Of a DNA stretch of 58,541 nt, positions 51,077 through 58,541 are shown in pieces. This DNA comes from Ilumatobacteraceae bacterium. GTDB taxonomy: Bacteria; Actinomycetota; Acidimicrobiia; Acidimicrobiales; Ilumatobacteraceae. Location: the NCBI GenBank assembly GCA_022425725.1, contig JAKMEY010000055.1, forward strand, positions 1 through 58,541, read 5' to 3'. Both the position numbers and the translations under genes were made by a program. A model generated the notes under the pieces. That model made no database searches. It saw nothing but the letters and a program-made list of their open reading frames with translations, and was not told the origin of the DNA. Numbering within the stretch: position 1 is the stretch's first letter; the number at the start of each line of letters is the position of its first letter.

Positions 51077-51082
51077 TACACT
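51077..51082 (+). promoter_or_regulatory. Putative -10 element of the FAD subunit gene (leaderless)
   Basis: TACACT lies 7 bases before a GTG at 51090, which is also where the family's N-terminus should begin. An inverted repeat GAGAT/ATCTC (51036-51040 and 51052-51056) lies upstream and might bind a regulator. Confidence 0.4.
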
Positions 51083-51089
51083 CTCTTGC

Positions 51090-51962
51090 GTGCCGATAGC
51101 GCATCCTCAATCGATCAAACAACTCACGGCGTTATTGCGCGATGAGCCAAGGACGGTACTGCTAGCCGGAGGTACCGACCTGATGGTGGCGCTCAATCAC
51201 GGCTCGCAACGCATAGGACCAGACGAGTTGGTCGTCAGTCTTAAAGATGTACCCGAACTATCAATCATCGAAGTTGACCACGAGCAGCGGTTCTTGCGCA
51301 TTGGAGCCGGTGTGAGTTGGGATGAACTGCTCGGTGCGCCGGTCGACACGCTTGTGCCCTGCCTCACGCAAGCAGCGAGAACCGTAGGAAGCCACCAGAT
51401 ACGAACTGCAGGAACAATAGGGGGAAATATCGCCACTGCGAGCCCGGCAGGTGACGGCGTATGCGCTCTGGTGGCTCTCGATGCAGTGGCCGTGCTGACA
51501 TCGCCTGAGGGGCAGCGTCGTGTGTCGGTCGAACACGTCGCCACAGGACCAAAACGTTCGGTGCTCGCGAATGATGAATTCATCGAAAGCATTGAGATGC
51601 CAATTGTCGACGGCTGGCAGGCTTACTCGAAGATTGGTACCCGCAACGCCATGGTTATTTCAGTAGCGGGCGTTGCAGTTGTGCTCTCTGCCAACTCGAA
51701 CTCGTGTCGTATTGCTCTGGGATCTGTTGGGCCCACTGTCATCCTCGCTGAAGACGCATCGGCGTTTGCAAGAGATTCCATCGACTGGTCCACCATAGAG
51801 ATTTCTGCAGATTCGCTCGAACGCATCGGGGAACTTGTGCAGCAGGCCGCAACGCCAATCGACGATCATCGGTCGACTGCTGCCTACCGAAGCCATTCGG
51901 TCGGGGTGCTCGCGCGACGACTTATCGAACGAGGGGTTCAGGAAATGAGGAATTCCACATGA
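51090..51962 (+). CDS. Xanthine dehydrogenase family, FAD-binding medium subunit
   Basis: Medium subunit of a molybdenum hydroxylase (CoxM/PucC type), about 290 residues. FAD-binding motifs are LLAGGTDLMVALN and RTAGTIGGNIATASPAGDG; the C-terminal CO-dehydrogenase flavoprotein domain begins around 175. It passes electrons from the iron-sulfur subunit to an acceptor. GTG 51090 gives MPIAHPQSIKQL, a normal N-terminus, and fits the leaderless promoter. An ATG at 51039 would prefix 17 residues. The ATGA overlap with the next gene shows coupling. Confidence 0.9.
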   Translation: MPIAHPQSIKQLTALLRDEPRTVLLAGGTDLMVALNHGSQRIGPDELVVSLKDVPELSIIEVDHEQRFLRIGAGVSWDELLGAPVDTLVPCLTQAARTVGSHQIRTAGTIGGNIATASPAGDGVCALVALDAVAVLTSPEGQRRVSVEHVATGPKRSVLANDEFIESIEMPIVDGWQAYSKIGTRNAMVISVAGVAVVLSANSNSCRIALGSVGPTVILAEDASAFARDSIDWSTIEISADSLERIGELVQQAATPIDDHRSTAAYRSHSVGVLARRLIERGVQEMRNST

Positions 51963-52447
51963 CGAACATTTATGACGAGCGGCATTTTGAGCTCACCGTG
52001 AACGGTGAGCGGCGCCAAGTTGTTGATGTGTACCCAGGTGAGAGTTTGCTTACCGTGCTTCGCGACCGACTCGGCCTCACTGGGGCGAAAGGCGCCTGCG
52101 AAGAGGGTGAGTGCGGTTCATGTTCAGTCCTTCTTGATGGCAACCTCGTGTGCTCCTGTTTGGTGCTTGCTGCGTCCGCAACACAGTCGTCGGTGGTGAC
52201 CGTTGAAGGGCTCGGAGGAGCAACGGACATGCAAACCGCATTTGTTGAGTGCGGCGCCATTCAATGCGGATTCTGCACTCCGGGTCTCATCATGGCTGCC
52301 ACAAATCTCCTCGAACGCTCGTCAGAACCACAGACTGATGAAATCCGTGAAGCACTTGCAGGAAATCTCTGTCGTTGTACCGGGTATGGACGCATCGTTG
52401 AAGCAGTACAGACGGTCATTGCGCAACGTGGTCAAGGTGCCGCGTGA
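51959..52447 (+). CDS. Xanthine dehydrogenase family, [2Fe-2S] small subunit
   Basis: Iron-sulfur subunit of 162 residues. The plant-type ferredoxin domain has CEEGECGSCSVLLDG with a fourth cysteine in LVCSC (about 46-67). The second cluster is held by CGFCTPG (about 101-107) and CRCTGY (about 137-142). The domain arrangement is that of CoxS/PucE. It overlaps both neighbouring genes by four bases, so the three subunits are made together. Confidence 0.95.
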   Translation: MTNIYDERHFELTVNGERRQVVDVYPGESLLTVLRDRLGLTGAKGACEEGECGSCSVLLDGNLVCSCLVLAASATQSSVVTVEGLGGATDMQTAFVECGAIQCGFCTPGLIMAATNLLERSSEPQTDEIREALAGNLCRCTGYGRIVEAVQTVIAQRGQGAA

Positions 52448-54762
52448 GCGATCTCGGTATTCGCGAATCGTCGGTGGAGGGTGGCCTCGGCCAATCGCCG
52501 CTGCGCCCAGATGGCATCGCGAAGTCCGAGGGTGCATACGAATTTTCCTCTGACCTTTCGGCCGACAACATGCTCATCGGTAAAACGCTTCGTTCGCCGC
52601 ACCAGCATGCACGAATCGTGTCAATAAACACTGCGCCCGCGCTGGCAATTTCTGGCGTGCATCGAATCATCACCGCGGACGATGTGCCTGGAAAGCCGAC
52701 CTATGGGCTCATTTCCTCTGATCAACCGGTTTTCGCAGCAGATGTTGTTCGCTACATCGGCGAACCCATCGCAGCGGTTGTCGCAGATGACGAAGAGATC
52801 TGCGCTCGTGCGATAGATGCGATTGAAGTGACCTATGAGGTGCTATCAGCCCTCGCAGATGCACGCCTCGCGAAAGATCCGAGTGCGCCATCGATTCATC
52901 CCGATGGAAATGTCATCCGTGAACAGAACGTGATCACCGGTGATATCGGCGTTGTAGGTGATGTCATCGTCGAAGACCACTACTCAATAGGGATGCAAGA
53001 TCAAGCATTTTTAGGCCTTGAATCCGCGCTGGCTATCCCGGACGAAGACGGGGCGGGCGTGGAATGTCACGTTGCGACCCAATGGCTCCATGAAGATCTC
53101 GGTCAGGTTGCTGCCTGTCTCGACTTGCCTGAATCAGCGGTTCGTCTCGTGCTCGGGGGAGTTGGAGGGGCTTTTGGCGGTAGGGAAGACCTCTCACTCC
53201 AAGTGCACGTGTGCTTGCTCGCATTAGCCACTGGTCGACCGGTGAAAATGCACTACTCGAGAAGTGAAAGTTTCCTTGGTCACGTCCATCGACACCCGGC
53301 AGAGATTTGGATGCGACACCATGCCACAAGTGACGGCATGCTCCTCAAAATTGAAGCCGAATTCGTATTCGATGGCGGTGCCTACGCGTCAACGTCATCT
53401 GCTGTGCTTGTCAATGCAGTGACCCACGCCCAGGGGCCCTACCGGTGTGAGAACGCAGCTGTCAAAGGTATTGCGGTTCGCACGAACAATCTTCCCTGTG
53501 GGGCCATGCGTGGCTTCGGCGTTGTGCAAGCGTGCTTCGCTCATGAACGTCAGATGGATTTGCTTGCGCAAGCCTGCGGACTTGACCCTTTGGAGATACG
53601 CCGTCGGAACGCAATGAGCACAGGTGATCGACTCATCACAGGACAAGTTGTTGAAAGCGTTGCGCCGGTCTCAGAGATCATTGAAGGACTGTCGCGGATG
53701 CCATTTCCTGAAGGTGCCGGCGACACCGAAAAGCATCCATACGAGTTGCCAGGGGGCGCAGGAAACACAACCCGCCCGGATGATGTCGTTCGAGGAATCG
53801 GTTACGGCCTTTCGATCAAAAACCTGATGTACTCAGAGGCCTTCGACGATTACAGCACGGCGCGCTGTCAGCTGCGCAACGGCATTGTCACCCTCAAATT
53901 TGCCACGGCTGAGGTCGGCCAAGGCTTCATCACAATCGCCCCGCAGATTGCCCGATCAACCCTTGGGCTCGAAGAGGTAGAGCTTGAGGTCATCGACACA
54001 AATGTTGGCTCTGCTGGCTCAACTTCAGCCTCTCGTCAAACCTGGATGAGTGGTGGAGCGGTGGAGGCCGCGTGTCTTCGTGTACGGGAGTTGGTGTATC
54101 AACACGTCGCAACCGCTGAAGGCACAGATCCATTGGTATACACCATTGACGGTACAGAACTTGTCAACACGAGTACCGGAGGGCGACGCCCAATGAATGA
54201 GGTTGTCGTTGGGCTTGAATTTGATGAAGAGGTCGAATATCGCCACCGTCCGACCGTTCCTTTAGATGAAAATGGCCAGGGCGATTGCCACACGGCGTTC
54301 GCGTTTGTTGGTCATCGGGCGGTTGTTGACGTTGACATCGAGTTGGGACTCGTACGTGTTGTCGAAATCTCGACAGTTCAAGACGTTGGTCGTGCGCTCA
54401 ACCCGCTGTCGGTCACAGGACAAATCGAAGGTGGGATCGCACAGGGCCTCGGTTTAGCGCTGATGGAGGAAATCATTCAACGCGACGGCCGAATCATGAA
54501 CCCTTCGTTTACCGATTACCTCATCCCCACCATCGCCGACATGCCGCCGGTCATAGCCGAACTCATTGAAATTCCTGACCCTCAGGCTCCCATGGGAGCC
54601 AAAGGTGTGGGTGAGCCGCCAACGATTAGTTCCACGCCAGCGGTGATTGCTGCCATTCAAGACGCGATGAACACCGCCTATGGATCAGCTCCTCATCTTC
54701 GGCGAGTTCCACTACAGCCGTCAGACGTAGCAAAAACGGTAAATGTTGGCCTCGGCGACTAA
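52444..54762 (+). CDS. Xanthine dehydrogenase family, molybdopterin-binding large subunit (PucD/XdhD-like)
   Basis: Catalytic subunit of 772 residues carrying the molybdenum-cytosine/pterin cofactor. Cofactor loops are GGVGGAFGGRED (about 237-248) and AMRGFGVVQACFAHE (about 353-367). The catalytic glutamate is expected in GAKGVGEPP (about 718-726). MRGFG at the active site, in place of the AYxCSFR loop, excludes aerobic CO dehydrogenase and favours purine or related N-heterocycle hydroxylation. Similarity in style is to the PucD type of Bacillus and actinobacteria. Substrate is inference. No XdhC/PucA-like maturation gene is present in the window. Confidence 0.9.
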   Translation: MSDLGIRESSVEGGLGQSPLRPDGIAKSEGAYEFSSDLSADNMLIGKTLRSPHQHARIVSINTAPALAISGVHRIITADDVPGKPTYGLISSDQPVFAADVVRYIGEPIAAVVADDEEICARAIDAIEVTYEVLSALADARLAKDPSAPSIHPDGNVIREQNVITGDIGVVGDVIVEDHYSIGMQDQAFLGLESALAIPDEDGAGVECHVATQWLHEDLGQVAACLDLPESAVRLVLGGVGGAFGGREDLSLQVHVCLLALATGRPVKMHYSRSESFLGHVHRHPAEIWMRHHATSDGMLLKIEAEFVFDGGAYASTSSAVLVNAVTHAQGPYRCENAAVKGIAVRTNNLPCGAMRGFGVVQACFAHERQMDLLAQACGLDPLEIRRRNAMSTGDRLITGQVVESVAPVSEIIEGLSRMPFPEGAGDTEKHPYELPGGAGNTTRPDDVVRGIGYGLSIKNLMYSEAFDDYSTARCQLRNGIVTLKFATAEVGQGFITIAPQIARSTLGLEEVELEVIDTNVGSAGSTSASRQTWMSGGAVEAACLRVRELVYQHVATAEGTDPLVYTIDGTELVNTSTGGRRPMNEVVVGLEFDEEVEYRHRPTVPLDENGQGDCHTAFAFVGHRAVVDVDIELGLVRVVEISTVQDVGRALNPLSVTGQIEGGIAQGLGLALMEEIIQRDGRIMNPSFTDYLIPTIADMPPVIAELIEIPDPQAPMGAKGVGEPPTISSTPAVIAAIQDAMNTAYGSAPHLRRVPLQPSDVAKTVNVGLGD

Positions 54763-54765
54763 CGT
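54760..54765 (+). promoter_or_regulatory. Putative -10 element of the phosphoribosyltransferase gene, fused to a stop codon
   Basis: TAACGT starts with the TAA of the molybdopterin subunit gene and lies 7 bases before the ATG at 54773, the same arrangement as at tgt. Confidence 0.45.
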
Positions 54766-54772
54766 CAGAGAC

Positions 54773-55270
54773 ATGTCTGAAGAGCGCGAGATACTTGGTT
54801 GGGAACAGTTTGGGGAGGCATCACGCGAACTCGCGAAAATGGTGGCCGATGACGGCTTCGAGCCTGAGATGATCTTGTCAATCGCACGAGGTGGCCTGTG
54901 CATCGGAGGTGCCCTCGGTTACGCCCTCGCAGTAAAGAACACCTACACGATGAATGTTGAGTTTTATACGGGGGTCGATGAACGACTTGAAGTCCCTCGC
55001 ATTCTTCCTCCGGCCCCAGACTTTGTGGACCTTGGCCAGGCGAAGCTCCTTATCGTTGACGATGTTGCAGACACAGGACATACTTTGAAAAGCGTTCACG
55101 ACTTTTGCGCAGGCAAGGTAGGCGAAGTTCGTACCGCAGTTATCTACGAGAAGTCGCATTCTGTTGTGCAGTGCGACTACGTCTGGAAACGAACCGACCT
55201 CTGGATCAATTTCCCTTGGAGCGACAAACCTCCTGTGGTCGAACGTGAAGGTATTGTCGCTGACGCTTAA
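54773..55270 (+). CDS. Phosphoribosyltransferase, xanthine/guanine type
   Basis: PRPP-dependent transferase of 165 residues. The PRPP loop is LLIVDDVADTGHT (about 92-104); ILSIARGGLCIGGAL, VEFYTGVDER and the C-terminal RTDLWINFPWSDKPP resemble the archaeal-type xanthine-guanine phosphoribosyltransferases. It would return xanthine, guanine or hypoxanthine to nucleotides. Directly behind a xanthine-dehydrogenase-type enzyme this makes a purine salvage versus oxidation branch point plausible. ATG 54773 is chosen by promoter spacing and by MSEEREILGWEQF. Confidence 0.83.
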   Translation: MSEEREILGWEQFGEASRELAKMVADDGFEPEMILSIARGGLCIGGALGYALAVKNTYTMNVEFYTGVDERLEVPRILPPAPDFVDLGQAKLLIVDDVADTGHTLKSVHDFCAGKVGEVRTAVIYEKSHSVVQCDYVWKRTDLWINFPWSDKPPVVEREGIVADA

Positions 55271-55279
55271 CCGCTCGAA

Positions 55280-56335
55280 TTAGATTTCAAGCAACTGGCG
55301 TAAACGTGTTGGCGGCACGATGCCGACGAGTGAGTCGCCATCTTTCACCAGAATGACGGGAGTGCTCGGATCAATCTTGAGCAGCATGTCAGTGAGCGGC
55401 GTGGTGACCGATGCCTTGGGGAGATCATCGATCATTCTCATGAGGTCGCCAAGCTGCGTCATTTGGCGCTCATTTGGCGGCACGCGATAGAGATCGTCCA
55501 CGAGAGCAATCCCAACGACGTTGCGTTGAGCCACGACGAGCACCGCCTCAGCCTCACCGAGGCGCTGTTGCTGGTCAATGATCTCAGCCACCGTGGCGAT
55601 TTCGTCGGCATGGGCGAGACCCAGCCATGCAACGGAGCCGATAGTGACGTCGCTCACACTGTCATGTAGGTGCCCCATCGTCAGTTCTGCTCGAGCGTTT
55701 GCCGCAATGAACAGGCCAACGAAGACCAACATCACCGAACTTCTGCCGGTGATGGTGAGACCAATCGAAGCGATCACCAGAGCAACGCCGATGAACATGC
55801 CGGAGCGGGCTGATTCTCGAATTGCCCTTGGCCGGTCACCGTGTCGTGCCCACCGGACGGCCCGTAGGACTCGCCCGCCATCGAGCGGCGAACCCGGCAA
55901 CATGTTGAAGATGCATAAGGCTGCGTTAAGGATCGCAAGCCAAAGAAGTACCCGTCCGATTTCGCCGGTCAGCCCGGTGACGGGAAGGGTCAACCACCCA
56001 ACCCCACTTGCAACGCTTATGAGCGCACTAGCTCCTGGCCCCGCTACGGCAATGAACCCTTCCGAACGCGGACTAGGTGCCTCAGAGGCGAGTCGTGCAA
56101 CCCCACCCAACGCCCACAGGTCAATGGAGGTAGTTGCAACCCCGAAACGTCGGGCAATGAGGGCGTGACCAACCTCGTGACCAAGAATCGAAAGCCCAAA
56201 GCCGATTACGCCGATGAGCGCTGCAACGACCGAAGTTGTCGTGCCGAGTGAATAGGCGAGATATACGGCGACAATAAGTGCACTCCAATGCAAACGCACT
56301 GGGACCCCGGCAATTCGACCGCACTCCAACGTCAT
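55280..56335 (-). CDS. Site-2-type M50 zinc metalloprotease with CBS-like C-terminus
   Basis: Intramembrane protease of 351 residues. The zinc site is H53-E54-x-x-H57 in ILGHEVGHALIARRFG with D152 in NMLPGSPLDGGRVLR. About six hydrophobic segments occupy residues 10-215. The C-terminal 120 residues form a soluble domain resembling a CBS pair (VLVVAQRNVVGIALV and VILVKDGDSLVGIV), a possible ligand sensor. The group resembles Rv2625c-type proteases. The start overlaps the stop of the dipeptidase gene (ATGA), so the two are co-translated. The substrate is unknown. Confidence 0.9.
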   Translation of the reverse strand: MTLECGRIAGVPVRLHWSALIVAVYLAYSLGTTTSVVAALIGVIGFGLSILGHEVGHALIARRFGVATTSIDLWALGGVARLASEAPSPRSEGFIAVAGPGASALISVASGVGWLTLPVTGLTGEIGRVLLWLAILNAALCIFNMLPGSPLDGGRVLRAVRWARHGDRPRAIRESARSGMFIGVALVIASIGLTITGRSSVMLVFVGLFIAANARAELTMGHLHDSVSDVTIGSVAWLGLAHADEIATVAEIIDQQQRLGEAEAVLVVAQRNVVGIALVDDLYRVPPNERQMTQLGDLMRMIDDLPKASVTTPLTDMLLKIDPSTPVILVKDGDSLVGIVPPTRLRQLLEI

Positions 56336-57075
56336 GGCGAATCGCCCTGTGTTCTTTCATCTGTGCCAGAGCGCACGTTGGGCAACTCTGCGATCTGATA
56401 GCAGCCTGGTCGACCCGTAATCGCAGCCCATCGTGGCGTCCCGTACTCGAAGTGCCACCACTCGTCAGAGTAGACAACGAACTCTTGACGGCGCATTGAC
56501 GAATACAGCAGCCGCCGGAGTCTCCTCACGATGCCGTCGGCTTGCTCGAACGCCATGATCGCTGCGTTTTCGTCGAAATTGTCAAATGATGTGCCGAGGG
56601 CAAGAGGAGTGTCTCGATAGGAAAGGGTGAGATCGACTGTGCCTCCGCTGACATGTGGCGACGGAAGGGTGGTCTCTTTCGAGGGTTCGGCAAGAAACCC
56701 AGGCGGGAGGTTCGCATTGCCATACGCGGCTTCGAAAAGCTCAGATTGGAGGGCAAGCGGCCGCCAGCCATCAAAGACAAAGATGGAGAACCCTTCTGGG
56801 AGCAACTCGTTGACGCGGTGAAGCCGTTGCGCAATACCTGACCTGAGGTAGGTCTGCTGCATGCTGTGCTGCCAACCGGCGTCGAAGTAGGCCTGCACGC
56901 AATTAAACGATGTGCTGATCTCGACAAGCCCTTCGCAACAGTCGTTCAACACTGGTGTGAACTGCTTAGGTTCAACAATGTTGGTGATTGGATCACCAAT
57001 TGGAAGGATCTCGAGCCATTCGACGTCAAGGCTCTCTGGAACTGTTGTGAGATGACCCTGTTCGAATGAAGCCAC
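56332..57075 (-). CDS. D-alanyl-D-alanine dipeptidase (VanX/DdpX type, M15D)
   Basis: Zinc dipeptidase of 247 residues expected to hydrolyse D-Ala-D-Ala in the cytoplasm; no signal peptide is seen. Metal and catalytic residues of VanX are all present: R105 in FDGWRP, H141 and D148 in SPHVSGGTVDLTL, E205 and H208 in DEWWHFEYG. There is no vanHA or regulator nearby, so this is not a glycopeptide-resistance cassette. A cell-wall recycling role like DdpX is more likely. GTG start with a leaderless-type promoter; coupled to the M50 protease gene. Confidence 0.9.
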   Translation of the reverse strand: MASFEQGHLTTVPESLDVEWLEILPIGDPITNIVEPKQFTPVLNDCCEGLVEISTSFNCVQAYFDAGWQHSMQQTYLRSGIAQRLHRVNELLPEGFSIFVFDGWRPLALQSELFEAAYGNANLPPGFLAEPSKETTLPSPHVSGGTVDLTLSYRDTPLALGTSFDNFDENAAIMAFEQADGIVRRLRRLLYSSMRRQEFVVYSDEWWHFEYGTPRWAAITGRPGCYQIAELPNVRSGTDERTQGDSP

Positions 57076-57097
57076 ACTTGAACGCTACCGTTGAGAC
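57076..57097. promoter_or_regulatory. Bidirectional promoter with overlapping -10 hexamers, both leaderless
   Basis: Only 22 bases separate the two divergent GTG starts. The plus strand has TACCGT (57086-57091) 6 bases before GTG 57098. The minus strand has TAGCGT (57082-57087) 6 bases before GTG 57075. The hexamers share the TA at 57086-57087. The core is an inverted repeat AACG-C-TA-C-CGTT (57081-57092). Confidence 0.55.
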
Positions 57098-58541
57098 GTG
57101 CCAACGACCGAGCAGCCTGACGACGCACGGCGCGCCGACGCGATTGTCGTTGGCGGTGGACACAACGGGTTGATCGCCGCCTCCTACCTCGCTCGCGCTG
57201 GCCTACACACCATCCTCGTTGAGGCCCGCAATGAAGTGGGCGGTTGTGCATCAACGGTCACTGATCTGGGCGCCCGATTCAACATCTGCAATTGCGACCA
57301 CTCGATGATTCGTGCAATGCCACTGCTCGACGAACTCGACCTCAAAGAGCACGGACTTACCTACCTTGAGTCTGAGATCTCAGCTGTTCACTCGAGTTAC
57401 GAACCCAACAACTCTTGGGTATTCCGCCATCATGTTGAAGAACACCTCGACACCCTCGCAAAGACCCATCCGGCATGGGTGGAGAGCTATCGAAAATACC
57501 TGGAAGACGCACTCCCGGTCGCGCGACTCGTGATTGAAATGGCACGCACCGCACCCTCAACCGGAAACTTCTTGCAACGTGCGGCATCTCTGAAGGGTCG
57601 GGGAGCTCGACGCCTGCTCGAATGGAGCAAGAAAAGCGCTCTCGACGTCTACAAATCGTACTTCGATGACTGGCGCATCTGGATGCCCGCTGTCGCCACC
57701 GGTCCAACCGTGTGGGGCGTGCATCCGTCAATGCCTGGCACCGGTCTCGCAGGAGCGCTGTACGCCACTAAGCATCTCATACGTACTGGAAGGCCAGAGG
57801 GCGGAAGTGGCGCTCTCACCGATGCCATTCATCGCTCGTTTACCGCTTCGGGTGGCGAAACCCTGACGTCAGCGCAAGTGGTTCGACTCGAAACATGCGA
57901 CCAGCAGGTCACCGGAGTATTGCTCGCGGACGGCCGCCGTATTGATGCACGGTGCGTGCTCGTTTCGAGCGACCCTCAGAAGATCTTCACTGAATGGTTG
58001 AATGACCCGTCACTTGCTGATGTCGCATCTATTAAGGGCTGGAAAGAACAGCCTGCTCACGATGGCTACGAATCAAAACTCGACCTCGTTATCGACGGTC
58101 TTCCCGTCTACAAATTTGAAGATCGCCTGCGTCGAGCGGTTGGCGACAGCGACCTTCACACGCCGACAACCGTCATTGCCCCAACGCCTCCAGACCTCGA
58201 AGAAGCTCACCAGCGGCGCTCAGTCGGGGAGGTCGCAACCCGACCAAGCCTCCTCATTAACATTCCAACCAATCTCGACCGTTCGATGCAACTTGATGCA
58301 TCTGAGCACGTGTTGAGCCTCGAAGTGCTCTTCACTCCGTATACGCATAACTGGGCGTCCTCATCAGAGCCGGAACGTTGGCTTGAGATTCTTGACTCGT
58401 TGTGTGAACCGGGAACGCTTCGTGTCAAGCGGTGGCGTTCGATGACCCCCGATCGCTACGAAAATGAGTTCTTCATGCCTCGTGGTCATACACCCGCATA
58501 TGCGGGTTCGCCTCTGGCCACATTGCGAGGTAAACCGGCGG
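57098..58541 (+). CDS. FAD-dependent oxidoreductase, phytoene dehydrogenase/PYROXD2-like, 3' part missing
   Basis: The first 481 residues are visible; the gene runs off the window. The dinucleotide-binding motif is ADAIVVGGGHNGLIAASYLA followed by VEARNEVGGCAST, which is the CrtI/NAD(P)-binding_8 pattern. PEGGSGALTDAIHRSF (about 230-245) and CVLVSSDPQK are further family blocks. Late in the visible part FFMPRGHTPAYAGSPL resembles the C-terminal FAD region. No carotenoid genes are adjacent, so desaturation of phytoene is not implied. GTG start is set by the bidirectional promoter and by the family N-terminus. Confidence 0.85.
   Translation, partial: MPTTEQPDDARRADAIVVGGGHNGLIAASYLARAGLHTILVEARNEVGGCASTVTDLGARFNICNCDHSMIRAMPLLDELDLKEHGLTYLESEISAVHSSYEPNNSWVFRHHVEEHLDTLAKTHPAWVESYRKYLEDALPVARLVIEMARTAPSTGNFLQRAASLKGRGARRLLEWSKKSALDVYKSYFDDWRIWMPAVATGPTVWGVHPSMPGTGLAGALYATKHLIRTGRPEGGSGALTDAIHRSFTASGGETLTSAQVVRLETCDQQVTGVLLADGRRIDARCVLVSSDPQKIFTEWLNDPSLADVASIKGWKEQPAHDGYESKLDLVIDGLPVYKFEDRLRRAVGDSDLHTPTTVIAPTPPDLEEAHQRRSVGEVATRPSLLINIPTNLDRSMQLDASEHVLSLEVLFTPYTHNWASSSEPERWLEILDSLCEPGTLRVKRWRSMTPDRYENEFFMPRGHTPAYAGSPLATLRGKPA

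Noticed and set aside
51090-54762. Aerobic carbon monoxide dehydrogenase
   Set aside because: Subunit sizes fit, but the large subunit has MRGFG at the active site and not the AYxCSFR loop of form I CO dehydrogenase.
55578-56168. Open frame of 196 codons on the plus strand
   Set aside because: Antisense to the M50 protease, which has all its catalytic residues; no family features in the plus-strand reading.
56332-57075. Part of a vancomycin-resistance cassette
   Set aside because: No vanH, vanA/B ligase or two-component regulator in the neighbourhood; the partner is an M50 protease.

Overview
The window looks like chromosome from an actinobacterium, most likely of the class Acidimicrobiia or a close relative. 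Three markers support this: a mycothiol ligase (mshC), an F420-dependent NADP reductase (npdG), and a phosphatidylinositol-mannoside block (pgsA, PatA-like acyltransferase, pimA). Base composition is moderately GC-rich by eye. The class assignment is inference; no rRNA gene is present. Coding density is very high. No gap between genes exceeds about 140 bases, and many genes overlap by 1, 4 or 8 bases. I found no rRNA, tRNA, CRISPR array, insertion sequence, phage gene or attachment site.

Layout. 1-624 (minus): enoyl-ACP reductase fabI, cut by the window edge. 743-13755: npdG, mshC, thrS, HIT protein, a 2-TM protein, PIP synthase, PatA-like acyltransferase, pimA, lemA, htpX, DUF3048 lipoprotein, pdxS, pdxT, yebC, peroxiredoxin. 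13804-27738: ruvCAB, queA, tgt, yajC, secD, secF, apt, rel, hisS, aspS, class I aldolase. 27753-28937 (minus): DUF1015 protein. 28996-36646: HAD phosphatase, tlyA, NAD kinase, recN, pyrG, NUDIX, xerD, HD protein. 36658-38950 (minus): MATE exporter and trpS. 39013-44070: scpA, scpB, rluB, tyrA, aroA, HAD-IB phosphatase. 44076-51015 (minus): an oligopeptide-type ABC transporter (all five subunits) and a TauE/SafE permease. 51090-55270: a three-subunit molybdenum hydroxylase of the xanthine dehydrogenase type and a xanthine/guanine-type phosphoribosyltransferase. 55280-57075 (minus): VanX-type D-Ala-D-Ala dipeptidase and an M50 protease. 57098-58541: a phytoene-dehydrogenase-like FAD oxidoreductase, open at the window end.

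Most of the first 44 kb is housekeeping. As I recall the Mycobacterium tuberculosis map, its gene order matches two separate blocks there, Rv2614c to Rv2572c (thrS, HIT, pgsA, PatA, pimA, pdxS/T, yebC, ruvCAB, secDF, apt, rel, hisS, aspS) and Rv1692 to Rv1711 (HAD, tlyA, ppnK, recN, pyrG, NUDIX, xerD, scpAB, rluB). Here the two blocks adjoin. The last 14 kb is more accessory and points to uptake and oxidation of small organic compounds, possibly purines.

The most striking non-coding pattern concerns operon heads. A TANNNT -10 hexamer lies exactly 6 or 7 bases before the ATG or GTG at 13 genes. This geometry predicts leaderless mRNAs and fixes several start codons. At 57076-57097 two such promoters face away from each other and share the central TA of their -10 hexamers within a 22-base gap.
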